Assembly: GCA_016987375.1 (NCBI GenBank)
Contig: PJRA01000016.1
Span: 1,378,409-1,442,408 of the forward strand
From: Brachionus koreanus
Lineage: Eukaryota > Rotifera > Eurotatoria > Ploima > Brachionidae
Length of the DNA: 64,000 nt
Direction: 5' to 3'
The notes under the pieces are model-generated. The model had not been told where the DNA came from, did no database searches, and saw only the letters and a program-made list of their open reading frames with translations. The translations under genes were made by a program, and so were the position numbers. Below are positions 22,370 through 33,092 of this stretch, in pieces; position 1 is the first letter of the stretch, and the number at the start of each line of letters is the position of its first letter.

Positions 22370-23150
22370 TTAACCTCATCCGCTTCGAGGACCAGGTCTT
22401 CTACCAGGTCTAAATGAACATGATCCACCTGAACTGTTCGATCCCATCAAAGGATTAAAGTCTTTTTAACAAAAATTAGTTTTAGATTAAACAAATTTTA
22501 AATATTAAACCATCATTTCTCAATCGAGGTTTCTTGTGTAAATTAGATGAACCAAGACCTAGACTTGAGAGATCTTTGTTATCCTTGGAATTTTTGCTCT
22601 TAGAGCTAAGTCCTTGTTTTTGTATTTCCCATTCTTCGATTTTTTTTTGTGCCAATTTTTCCTCTTTCTAAATTTAATGATTAAAAATATTTTAAAAAAA
22701 ATAAAATTTTTTACAATTTTTTTTTCCTCTAAATATTTTTGTTTAGCTGATTCAAAGGCCTCTTGTTGACGACGTCTAGCTTCAGCAATTTTAATTGATT
22801 TTTCTAGCTCTTCCTCTTCATTTTCTTATTTTGAGAATAATAAAAATTAAAATTTATTTAAATTCTTTTTTTACTTTTGCTTCCAAAAGATGACGAAAAA
22901 TTAGAAAATTTCGGCTTAAATCTGAAATAAAGATAATATAAAGCGATGCATCCAATTAAGATAAACCATCCATTTGATTCAATAAATGAAATAACTTTTA
23001 AAGTTTAAATATAATATTTTTATAAATTAAATAATTTAATTAAGTACTTAGATTAATTTTTGATAAGATCAGAGAAAAGAGTCCGATCTGTGATCCTACA
23101 GTGACCGACTGATCATCATCGTCGATCATTATGTGACCGTCGTCATCCAT
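22370..23150 (-). CDS. SELENOS: Selenoprotein S (VIMP) with in-frame TGA for selenocysteine
   Basis: Five exons on the minus strand: 23150-23048, 22994-22875, 22824-22715, 22667-22511, 22461-22370. Read through one TGA, they give 193 residues. Family features in order: a short acidic lumenal N-terminus, one ER membrane segment (SNGWFILIGCIALYYLYF), a charged helical region (AEARRRQQEAFESAKQKY, which fits a VCP-interacting motif), a long coiled coil (EEKLAQKKIEEWEIQ), then the conserved tail NPLMG...GGSCSFRPGRR. It ends Arg-Ser-Gly-TGA-Gly-TAA. Human selenoprotein S also ends with selenocysteine followed by glycine at nearly the same length (189 aa), so the TGA at 22378-22376 is read as Sec192. 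The protein acts in ER-associated degradation with VCP and Derlins. Standard gene callers would end it two residues early. Confidence 0.93.
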
Positions 23151-23511
23151 TTTTGAATCTAAAAAAATTGGACATAAATTTATATAATTCAAGAAATAAA
23201 CATACTCAGTTCTAACACGTATGCAAAAAATAAAAAAATAATCTTTGGTTCAGATGAAATATTTCAAATAAAAATTAACTTTATTCTTTCATTAAAATGA
23301 AACAGATGCATCGTATATTTTAGAAATGTAAATCAAATGTTGCATTAATGATAAATTCATATTAGTTAAATTAAATTAATGATAATTAATAATTAAATAA
23401 TTTTATTTTAGTAAAATTTTAAAATAAATTTTAAAATAAATTGATAGGAATTGGAATTTATCAAGTTTAAAAATTGAATAATGCAATCAACCATAATTTT
23501 ATTTAATTAGA

Positions 23512-24636
23512 TTAAATCATTCTTCTAATATACAATAAAAAATTCAGTTTAATAAAAACACCATCATCAGTATAATTTAAGAAATTAGTTTTGATGGAAC
23601 AATCAGCTCCTGAATATCCAAATGAACAAGTACATTTACATGATTCAAAGTCAAATTTTCCGCTATTTAGACAAAAAATAGCTTTGCAAATTTTTGACTA
23701 AAATGATTATTTTGAAAAATGTTTTTAAATTAAAAAATTGTTACTGTTGTTTGGGTTTGCAGGGTTGTTGACTGGGAGGTTGGTGTATTGCAATTGCAAG
23801 TTTTTGGGCAAAAGTTTTTTAATTCACTAATCATACAAAATGATTCAACACATACAGAAGGATCTTCAGGAAGAGAACTACAATCAGGACCAATTGAACA
23901 ATCAGCTCCTGAATATCCAAATGAACAAGTACATTTACATGATTCAAAGTCAAATTTTCCGCTATTTAGACAAAAAATAGCTTTGCAAATTTTTGACTAA
24001 AATGATTATTTTGAAAAATGTTTTTAAATTAAAAAATTGTTACTGTTGTTTGGGTTTGCAGGGTTGTTGACTGGGAGGTTGGTGTATTGCAATTGCAAGT
24101 TTTTGGGCAAAAGCTTTTTAATTCAGTATCAAAGCAAAATGATTCAACACATACAGAAGGATCTTCAGGAAGAGAACTACAATCAGGACCAATTGAACAA
24201 TCAGCTCCTGAATATCCAAATGAACAAGTACATTTACATGATTCAAAGTCAAATTTTCCGCTATTTAGACAAAAAATAGCTTTGCAAATTTTTGACTAAA
24301 ATGATTATTTTGAAAAATGTTTTTAAATTAAAAAATTGTTACTGTTATTTGGGTTTGCAGGGTTGTTGACTGGGAGGTTGGTGTATTGCAATTGCAAGTT
24401 TTTGGGCAAAAGCTTTTTAATTCAGTATCAAAGCAAAATTCTTTAGCACACTCAGGAGGATCATTAGGAAGAGAACTGCAATCAGGACCAATTGAACAAG
24501 TTTCTCCATAAAAGCCATTATAACATTTGCATTTACATGAAGATATATCTAAGTTACCGTTCAGGCATTTTTTCGCCAAGCAATCACTTTGGCTTAGTGC
24601 TACAGCAATATTTAGTAATAAAAGTTCCAAAATCAT
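23512..24636 (-). CDS. Secreted EGF/ShKT-like protein with tandemly duplicated exons, 327 aa
   Basis: Four exons on the minus strand: 24636-24343, 24295-24044, 23996-23745, 23697-23512. All are phase 0, total 327 residues. Exon 1 has a signal peptide (MILELLLLNIAVALSQS), an EGF (FYGETC) and a ShKT-like unit (LKSFCPKTCNC), then a Thr-rich linker. Exons 2 and 3 are near copies of each other (EGF YSGADC plus ShKT plus linker), each 252 nt. Exon 4 starts the same way but diverges right after the EGF and ends in an unrelated hydrophobic tail (FIKLNFLLYIRRMI) without a ShKT unit. The duplications include the introns with a strict 299-bp period. This is the fifth member of the cluster and the only one with modular exon amplification. 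Confidence 0.82.
23597..24440 (-). repeat. 299-bp tandem duplication of exon plus intron
   Basis: Exon ends and intron ends recur at exactly 299-bp spacing (acceptors at 24296, 23997 and 23698; donors after 24343, 24044 and 23745). Sequence is nearly identical even in the introns, so the duplication is recent. The array covers two full units plus partial flanking copies. Confidence 0.95.
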
Positions 24637-25439
24637 TCTATTTTGTTTTATTCTAATTCCAAAAATTTGATATTTTATTCATTTAGTTTTAATTGTTAAA
24701 TTTTTTTTTTTATATTTGTAGATGAATTTTTTATTTTAATAAAATCAACATTTAATTATTTAGTTTCATTTTAATAAAATAATCCTTTTTAAAACTTATA
24801 ATTTAAAGAATCATGCTTCATGTTTTTATAAATATTTTTCTTTTCAAGATTGATTTTGAATAATCTAAATTTCAAAACTGAATTATATGCAAATATTTGA
24901 AAACATTAGCTTCACGAATTTTTCATTTTATTTTGAATTAAAAAAAGTATTTATACATTATTATTTTCCGAAATTAACTTTATCATTTACTAAATCTTAG
25001 AAAACAATTTAAGCCTTTAGTATTACTGAATGTAGTAGTGTTCACATTTAAATCGCCTTTTGCTTTTATTCATGAAATTTTGTTTAAATAAAAATTGAAA
25101 AATAGATTTTTACACTTTTTAAATTACTAAATGATACTAAATAATTTTTCAAACATTTAATTAATGGAAACATGTTTTTTTTATAATCTCAAACTTTGGA
25201 ATATTCTTTTTTGAAAAAAAAATTCCTGCAAAATTTTGCCAATTTTAAAATGGGTCAATGGTAGCTGCTGCTAGAAATCTAGAAATCTGTTATCTAGAAA
25301 TCTTAATTTAAATTATTTAGTTTTATCATTTTTATTATTATTCTAGGACAAATATTATTCATAATTTTAAAAGCTAATTTATCACATGATTTAAATTCTA
25401 GTCAAAATTCAAAATAAAATTAAAAATTAAATACGAAAA
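24637..25439. other. Divergent intergenic region
   Basis: AT-rich spacer between the minus-strand secreted gene and the plus-strand glycosidase. It must contain both promoters; no distinct motif stood out. Confidence 0.4.
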
Positions 25440-27556
25440 ATGGACTTAAAAAAGAAAAAATTTAACTCTTGCATAGACACAATCTTCTTGGTAATAATTA
25501 TTACTGTTTCTCTAATCTTTTTTTTATTAAAACCATCATCTTTTGTCCACACTGTAATTAAATATAATGACACTTTTAGTGATTTATGTTTAATCAAATC
25601 ATATGGATCTAAAATCTTTCAATATAATACTCTGGATCTTCAATTGAGTGTGATAGACAAAAATTTTACAATAAACCATTACGTAAATGGTCTTAATTTG
25701 GCTGCCGATGTTAGAGACAATCAAAAGAAAGCCATATTTTATACTCAACATTCTAAAGAGAATATTTTGAAAATATTTGAAAATAAGTTAAATGAAGGGC
25801 AAAATTTTTACTTTGAATTGAAAAAAATTAACACTTTTCAAAATGATATTAATTGCTACAACATCACCATTGACCATAAGCTAAATTCCAATATTGATGC
25901 AGAAACATGTTTCGATTTAAACGAGTATTGGTTTGGCGGGCATGAATCGTATGGTCAACCTTACTGGCCCATAAATCCACAAGTTTTTGACTATGTGCCC
26001 TATGTAACTGGGTATAAAAAACAATTCATTTTTTTATTTAATTGATCAATTTTATTTGATTAAGATTTGCAGATGATTGGAGTGCTGTTTTGGAACGGTA
26101 TTGGATCAGTTCAGGAGGAATAGCAATATTCATTGATGACAGCATTCCTTTAATGGTCAAGCACTTAGATCCTAAAAAAATATGTCTAAAATCATCAATG
26201 AATTCGGTTCCATACAGTTTTACACCGGTTTATTCCAACAAGTTTGAGTACACAATGTGCAAGGCAAGCGATACAAAAAAATTACAATTGTTTATGATAA
26301 ACAATTATTTAGACAAGCCTAGAGCCGTTCCGGATCTTATCATGATGAAAAATCCTGTTTTTACTACATGGAATTATTTTTTTCGAAATATAAATCAAAG
26401 CATTGTTTTGGATTATGCTAGAGAGATTCATAAAAATAATTATTCAATAAGTCAATTGGAAATAGATGACAAATGGGAATTAAGCTATGGCGATTTGGAT
26501 TTTGATGCTAAGAAATTTCCTAATCCAGTTGAGATGACTAAAGAACTTCATAGAATGGGAATGAGGGCTACTCTATGGATACATCCATTTTGTAATATAG
26601 ATTCTTTTAATTTTGTGCCAGGAGTGGAAAAAAATTTTTGGGTGAAAGATTCCACAGGTGAACATCCAGGCTTTACTAAATGGTGGAATGGCCAAAATTC
26701 TGTTATCTTAGACACCACTAATCCTCATTCAATTGAATATTTTAAAAACAAATTAGAGTTTTTAAGAAAAAATTATGGAATAGACTCGTTCAAGTTTGAT
26801 GCTGGTGAAACCGCTTGGATACCTAAACAATTTAAGCTGTTCAATAACAATTCCTATCCGGACGCTTACGCACAAAACTACGCCAAAATGGCCATCACGC
26901 AAGGAAATTTTATTGAAATAAGAGTTGGTCATCGGACCCAAAATTTAGGAGTTTTTCACAGAATACTTGACCGGTCAACTGATTGGACTATTCATGACGG
27001 TATTAAATCAGTGATCACAGAAACACTACAATTTGGTTTACTGGGGTATCCATTTGTTTTGCCAGACATAATTGGTGGCAATGGTGATCCGAATAAAGAT
27101 AACAAGGAATTGTTTATTAGATGGACGCAAATGACTGCATTTTTGCCTGCTATGCAATTTGGAGTTCCACCATGGTATTTTGATCAGGAGACAAATGAAA
27201 TATGCAAAAATTTTGTTAAAATTCACTCTGAGATTATCTATCCTTATATTTCTAACTATTTATTAGACGGTCTGCCTATAATACGTCCTTTATGGTGGCT
27301 CGAACCCACTAACCTTGATATTTTTAATATAAGTGACCAATTTTTAGTTGGAGATGACATTTTGGTTGCGCCAGTTTTAGATCAAGGAGTTGAAAGTAGA
27401 AATGTTTACTTTCCTCCATTCAAATGGTATGCTCCTTTTTCATATATACCTATTCAAGGGCCAATATGGAAAAGTGTAAATGTAAATTTAAGTTCCATTC
27501 CGTTTTACATAAGTGAAAGTGGCTTAGAAAAATTAAATTATATTTTTAAATCTTAA
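25440..27556 (+). CDS. MYORG: MYORG-like GH31 glycosidase, type II membrane protein
   Basis: Two exons (25440-26011 and 26065-27556) encode 687 residues. A short basic cytosolic N-terminus precedes one membrane anchor (about residues 15-33, FLVIIITVSLIFFLL), then a lumenal or extracellular GH31 domain. The intron is 53 bp. The AAG acceptor at 26062-26064 is required, because the later CAG breaks the frame; it restores VTGFADDWSAVLERYW. Catalytic candidates are Asp436 in FKFDAGE (nucleophile) and Asp493 in DRSTDW (acid/base), 57 residues apart as I recall for human MYORG (D463/D520). Length matches the family (about 714 in human). MYORG has been reported as an alpha-galactosidase of the ER/Golgi; substrate here is inferred only. 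Divergence from lysosomal GH31 maltases is clear from the FKFDAGE motif. Confidence 0.9.
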
Positions 27557-28552
27557 ATTAAATTAAAGACAAGTTTTAATTTGAATCAATTCTTAAATTC
27601 AATAAAAACTATTTGTTATTTGTTTTTATTTAAAAATCATTTTTTGAGGTAAAATAGATGTTAATATCCATTTTTGGATTAAAGTGACAACTAAAGCCTC
27701 AAAATTTAATAGGCGGTGATTATTTTATTTTAACTTTTTGTGTTTTTTAAAAATGATTCACCTTAAAATTGATGAAATTTTCAAATATCATACTCGGATT
27801 TTCAATGACAGTAAAAAAATTTTTTTATCAGAAGGCTTTGAATGTCTGATTGACATTTGGAAAATTTTTTATATGCTTAACTCTAATAAATTTACAAATT
27901 AATTTCAAGTAATTGAAATGCAGATCGATTAAATTCAAATACGCACATTCTAAAGTTCCAGAAATTCAAAGCTGAAGTCCTATCTGAATTTTTAATTTTT
28001 GGCTTGAAACTCAAGATTTCATTTTTTGTAAAAAAAAAAATTTGTATCCAGGGCTCTTGAAAAAATTAACCCTTTAAAATTTTGTAAGTCTCTCAGGCCT
28101 AGAAACTTAATGAATTATTTTAATTCTAAACGAGCAAAAATTTATAAATTTTGGTATATATTTTTATTTTAAAAATAGAGTGTGATCATTTTCTATTTAA
28201 TTAATTTTGTTATCAATTTTATACATTTATTACCTTATAATTATAATATTTTTAAACTATAAAGCCTCATTATATTTTGACTCATCAGTATTATTTAAAA
28301 GATTTTGATCTAAAGAATACACAGATTAATTGATGATGCTATTAAATTTAACTGTGTATAAAAAATTTTATTTTTAAATAATAAAAATTCAAAATAATCG
28401 ATTGTTTGCATTTAGTTCTTTTTTCTAAAACTTTATTACTCTCACAGTCATGCAATTTGATTTAAATTTGGAACTTGCTCAACAAATAAAATTTCTAGCT
28501 GAGCCCTGAAATTTTAAAAAATTCCATTTTATGCTGAGTACTAAAATTTCAA
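27557..28552. other. AT-rich intergenic region
   Basis: 3' flank of the glycosidase gene with AATAAA-type signals soon after the stop. No gene is recognised up to the SINE. Confidence 0.4.
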
Positions 28553-28960
28553 AAAGCCCGTATAGACGAGCGGTTTGTGTGTTAGTCATACAAGCAGAGG
28601 ATCGAGGATTCAAAACCCGCTGAGGGTGGAAAAATCTTCAAAATATATCTGCAATACGGGGCGCATGTTTAAACCCCTTACATAAAAAAATGGGAGACCG
28701 GTTTCGACTGGATTTGCAGTGTAGATGATCAACTCGATGCAGTAGCATCATGCTAAAATAAACAGAATTGAATGCTCTTCAAAATGATATGCCTAACTCT
28801 TTGTTTATTTAATTTTAAAAAAAAAATTTATAAAATGAATTTTATTAAAGATAATTTTTTAAATTTTGGTCTTGTTAAGTCATTATTGGATAAAATGTAT
28901 ATTACCAACAGCAGTAACTCTTGAAATGCCTCTAGTGGGAGGCGAAAATGTGCTCTGAAT
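28553..28960 (+). mobile_element. tRNA-derived SINE
   Basis: The head (28556-28632) looks like a decayed tRNA. It has an A-box-like TAGACGAGCGG (28563-28573) and a B-box-like GGATTCAAAACC (28606-28617) at normal tRNA spacing, with stem-like complementary arms. The body that follows (28686-28960) recurs elsewhere in the window: 28687-28780 resembles 57268-57365, and 28758-28960 resembles 61560-61745, including the shared core CAGTAACTCTTGAAA. A pol III promoter head joined to a dispersed body is the definition of a SINE. Exact ends are uncertain. Confidence 0.75.
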
Positions 28961-30590
28961 GTTTGGTGTACAACTATTGAGACCAATGGTTGGCAATGTC
29001 GAATTCTGTAAAAAATAGAATTTAAAATAAATGAATCTTAAACATGCTTTTCGGTCTTCACGTCAGCATACCTAAAAGGAACTAACGCAGCAAATACTTT
29101 ATTTAAAACCAATAAATTGCTCTCGAGTCTACTCCAACATTTTCAGGCATTAAGCTTCATTCAAAGCTATTTATCAATATCTAATAATCAAAAAATTTTC
29201 CCCGAAAGTCAACATTCTTTGAAAAATTAAAGGATTCAAATGGATCAAGTCAAATTCAATAAAAAACATTTATAAAAACAGCTTTTGATTACTGTTTTAT
29301 TATTTTACAAAATGACAACCAAAAAAAAATTAAAAAAAAATAGATCTTCAGATCTTCTAGAACAAAATTTATTTTTTAAATTTTATTTTATTAAAAAAAA
29401 TGTGATTTTTGTGATTATTTCTTTAAAATTTAAAAGATTTAAATTTGAATTATTAGCGAGTTAAATTTTATTTTAATTAAATTTTAATGTCTGAGAAAGT
29501 GTCGAGTGATCAATATTGAACGGGATGTGACTGAGAATGTTCATATTAAGCTCATGAATTGAAGGTGACAAAGTTATTAATGAGAAGAAAAATCTTTATT
29601 TTCTTCTATTATAAGGAAAGAGGGTAATTAGAAAAGCAAATATTCAAATTAAAATTCTCAATTGTCCAATAATTATATATAGAATATTGATTGTGCGCGA
29701 AATTTTCAAAATCAAATAAAAACTGTAAAATATGGCACCAATGAGTTTCTATTTAAAATGAGATTATATAATGCAAATACATATTTCCTTTTATTAATTT
29801 ATATAAATAGTATAGCATAGCGCTAAACTATCTACACATAGCCTATCTATTCAACAAACAATTTCAATTTTAGGATATGAACAATTAAAAAATGTTGAAT
29901 TTATTGCTTTCTTTTTTATTTTGTCGGATTAATTTTTGAAAAAACAAAATGTTTAATTTTAGCTTTTATTAGTGCCGCTAGGACTCAAATGGATACAGAG
30001 ATAATACCCAAAAATATTTTGCGTTTTAAAGTGAAATATTTTAGAGACATATATAAAATGAATCAATTAAGCTTCTATTGTGTCTCAATTGAATACAACT
30101 TTTATTTTTATTAAAGGTGAGAAAAAAATAGATAAGTCTAATATTTCAATAAGCTGCAATCTAATATTTATCTACATTGTTTTGAGCTCTTTTAATTGAA
30201 TAAACTATAAATAACCTAGGAGATATCGACTAGTTTAGCTAGTCCACACACCAGCTAAGATCGCGCAGATAAGATAGCTCATTAGCGCTAAAAAAATTTC
30301 AAGATCATTTTTGAAAGTGATTTAATTTTTAAGATCGTCTACTTAACCATTAGAATTTATTAGAACTATCAATTTCTAATTAAACAATTCATGGAGAAAT
30401 ATTTTTTTGAGAAATTACACAACTATTAATTAATGAAAACTATTTGATTAGCATATTATGATCAATTGATTTTTATACGATTTTAATTAAACTAATCAAC
30501 CAATCCCAATTTATTTTGACATATATTTAAATGCGAAAAATTTTTTTAATTTTATTAAGTAAAAATTTTTTTCTTTTAGATTTAAAAAAA
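28961..30590. other. Intergenic region and 5' flank of the RA-domain gene
   Basis: Mostly AT-rich. Somewhat GC-richer, patterned stretches occur at 29060-29120, 29490-29560 and 30210-30290, but no coding frame or RNA fold is recognised. An acceptor-like TTTTAG sits at 30575-30579, just before the next start codon. Confidence 0.35.
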
Positions 30591-31268
30591 ATGAGTCAAA
30601 TGTACAAAATTTGTATTCCTGTCAAAATGGGCAGCAAGAATTTAAAAATAAAATATGAATACTCGCTGAATGATTTCAGCCTCTGTGCATCTCAGTTGGT
30701 CGAGATTGTGATCAAAAGGTTGTATCCAAGAATTAAGAATGCTGATCTATTGATTAGAACCTATTCGGTGTTCGAATGTGTGCTAGGTGTTGAGCGCCTT
30801 GTTGGAAATAGAGAAAATGTCTTGAATATACTCGCTAATCAAATGGAGTTGAATGTTAAAATTTGTTTCGTCATTAGGAAAAATGGCAGTAGACATGTTA
30901 ATCAAAAATTGAATGCTAAAAAGTGTTACGAGCGTCTAAGAACAATGAAAAAAGAGAATTTTAACAAAAGTGATTTGTCAAAACAAGATATTTTCGAGCA
31001 AATAATGCAAAATGAAATTATATTAGATGAACAAATTAAAAAATTGGACGCTATTGACACTGTAATGTTAAACGATAAGACAAAACATGCCAAAACAAGC
31101 ATATTTCGATCTATCTTTACTAGAATAAAAAGTAATCAAAAAAATTTGATGAAAAAAAACACTGATTTTAATAGATCTAAAGCTTTATTGCTTGATTCGA
31201 CAGGTGAGTGCACAAGCTCGTCTTCAAGTCTCAATTCAAGTTTTTCTAAATTGGACACTCTTTTTTAA
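30591..31268 (+). CDS. RA-domain protein, N-terminal RASSF-like
   Basis: I start at the ATG at 30591 (MSQMYKICIPV), because an acceptor-like CTTTTAG lies just upstream and the frame before it reads as AT-rich non-coding. The product is 225 residues in one exon. Residues 1-100 look like a ubiquitin-fold Ras-association domain of the RASSF7-10 type: an N-terminal beta hairpin, the pattern YSVFECVLGVERLVGNRENVL where RASSF proteins have the E-x-W-R-G-x-E-R-x-L element, and a final strand VKICFVIRKNG. A Lys-rich helical region (LRTMKKENFNKSDLSKQD) and a Ser-rich tail follow. Such proteins bind Ras-like GTPases or act as scaffolds. Assignment to a RASSF subtype is not possible by eye, and the match is moderate. 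Confidence 0.6.
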   Translation: MSQMYKICIPVKMGSKNLKIKYEYSLNDFSLCASQLVEIVIKRLYPRIKNADLLIRTYSVFECVLGVERLVGNRENVLNILANQMELNVKICFVIRKNGSRHVNQKLNAKKCYERLRTMKKENFNKSDLSKQDIFEQIMQNEIILDEQIKKLDAIDTVMLNDKTKHAKTSIFRSIFTRIKSNQKNLMKKNTDFNRSKALLLDSTGECTSSSSSLNSSFSKLDTLF

Positions 31269-32049
31269 GAATTATACCGATTGTAAATTATGTCAATATT
31301 CCAAATTGTAAATACTTTTTTATTGATAAAAATAGAGTTTTTTATTTCAAATAAATCTTTATAAACTATAATAAAAATTTTGTTTTAATTTTATTTGGGT
31401 CATTTGAAATTAGTAATTTTGATTAATATTTTGTGACCATTGTCTGAGATCATAAAAAAATTATTTTCTTCACAAATTTAAAAAGATATTTCATATTGAA
31501 ATAAAAATCAAATATCTAGCACTTTTTTTCACAAATGTTTAGTCTTATCATGTTACAACAGGTTAATATTTCAACATGATTCAATTAAAGAAGAATTTTT
31601 TTCGAAATCACATTTTTAAACACGATTTTTTCAAAAGTAATATTTATTTTTATTTTTTATCTAAAAAATATATTTTTTTAAAGAAATTTATTCAAAACGA
31701 ACACACAAATTTAAGATTTTGATCAAAACGAAAAATAATCGAAATTTTAACCCTATATTTATTTGTTCAAACTTAAAACGTAATTTTTTATACAAACATT
31801 TTTTTTGGAATGGGGACTGAAAAGAAGGTGAAAAGCCTAGGGGTAAATCCCTCAAATTTATTGTATTAAATAAGAAAAAAAATAAAAAATAAAACGTAAT
31901 TATCAAGAGTAAATGACAGAACAAATTAGCTACTTAGTTTGCTCGCCAAAATGTTTCAGAAATTGATCATCTTAAGTTTATAAAATGATTTATGCATTAT
32001 TTTCCTGACTCCTTCTTTCTTAGATGTTAGTGATCAATCATTAATTGTA
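31269..32049. other. AT-rich intergenic region
   Basis: No gene recognised. The minus-strand frame at 31688-31924 looks like translated low-complexity DNA and is not annotated. Confidence 0.4.
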
Positions 32050-32570
32050 CAGTATGTTGCAAAAGTTTAGAAATTTTCTTTTTGTTAACACAAAAATTAT
32101 CTTTATGCACATAATAGACAGGAAAATAAAAAAAAGTAGCTTTTTTTCATTGTTTATTTATCATCAAGCCAAAAACATAAAACAAAAAAAAATACCTGAA
32201 AAAAATCATTAAAAATTACCAGAAGAAAAAATGGTTTAAAAGTTTAGAAATTTATACAATTTAACATTTATGACCGTCTTTGGGTTAAAGCAAGCCAGAA
32301 CTATTGTTTTTTTGTGGCGTAAGACCTCTTTTAAATGCTCAATAAAGATCAATTTAGACTCTACCAATTTTTCATCCATGTATGACTAAAAAGTCTCGAT
32401 TCGGTTGAGATCTGGTGAATGGGCTCAATGTTTTGTTCTTTAAACCAATCGCTTACTGTGTGAGCAGTATTTGCGAAGCGCCATCTTGCTGAAAAATCCA
32501 AAGGTCGCCTGGTTCAAATAGGAATTGAAATATTTTAACGCAAATGTTTATTAATGAAACTTTATAATAA
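32050..32570 (-). mobile_element. Decayed Tc1/mariner-like transposon fragment
   Basis: An end-like sequence starts CAGTATGTTGCAAAAGTTTAG at 32050, next to a TA. The core AAAAGTTTAGAAATT recurs at 32061-32075 and 32238-32252, 177 bp apart, like the IR/DR ends of many Tc1 elements. Inside, minus-strand frames give broken transposase pieces: WIFQQDGA, then in another frame TAHTVSDWFKEQNIEPI, then AHSPDLNRIET. These match the DDE catalytic region (WxFQQDxAxxHxA and SPDLNPIE). Frameshifts and stops separate them, and the other end and the N-terminal half are missing. It is an inactive remnant. Confidence 0.82.
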
Positions 32571-33092
32571 ACTAAATATTTTAAATATTATTTTTATTGT
32601 AATTTATTTTTTATTCTTAAAAAATATTAAATAAACTATTAAAACACACTTTCAATTTAAAAAAAAGCAATTTAAAATTTTTTTATGCATATTTTTTTGG
32701 ATTTAAATTTTTTTAAATTAAAATTTTCAATTTTTTTTAACTAAGATGTATAATTGAATGCATTCGAACAGTATTGGGTGACATGTTTTGAATCCTTGAA
32801 TTGACTAGCCACTAAATAGTATGATATCAATGAACCAAATAACTTGATTTAAAAAAAAAACTTTTAATTTATAAAATTTAAAATTTTAAAATAAAATTAC
32901 TGTCAATATAAATTCTTTTCCTATAATAAAACAAAAAAAAATTAGTATAATAACTTTTAAAAAAATCATAGAAAAAATACTGATATTAATTAGACCTGAA
33001 GCTGTTAGATAGGGTGAACTATGCGTTAATTTATTCACCAATAAATATATCTATTTTCAAACAAATTAATGAAAAATTTTATTTTATTTTTT
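32571..33092. other. AT-rich region downstream of the receptor-like gene
   Basis: No clear gene. If the receptor-like gene above it has a final exon with a seventh membrane segment, it should be here or further down. I could not find a phase-compatible exon with confidence. Confidence 0.35.

Noticed and set aside
23788..24299. Plus-strand frames of 70-80 codons repeated at 299-bp spacing
   Set aside because: They are shadows of the duplicated minus-strand exons, which carry the EGF and ShKT-like motifs and correct splice sites.
26065..26074. Use of the CAG acceptor at 26072 in the MYORG-like gene
   Set aside because: With the only usable donor (26012) it breaks the frame and creates a stop; the AAG acceptor at 26064 keeps phase and restores the conserved sequence.
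28556..28632. A functional tRNA gene
   Set aside because: The A- and B-box-like sequences are imperfect, the acceptor stem does not close cleanly, and the segment runs straight into a repeated body. A SINE head explains it better.
31688..31924. 78-codon minus-strand frame rich in Phe and Leu
   Set aside because: Low-complexity product of A/T runs; no motif and no splice context.
32571..33092. A short downstream exon (after TTATTATAG near 32920) completing the receptor-like gene
   Set aside because: In the required phase it reaches a stop within a few codons and does not encode a hydrophobic helix.
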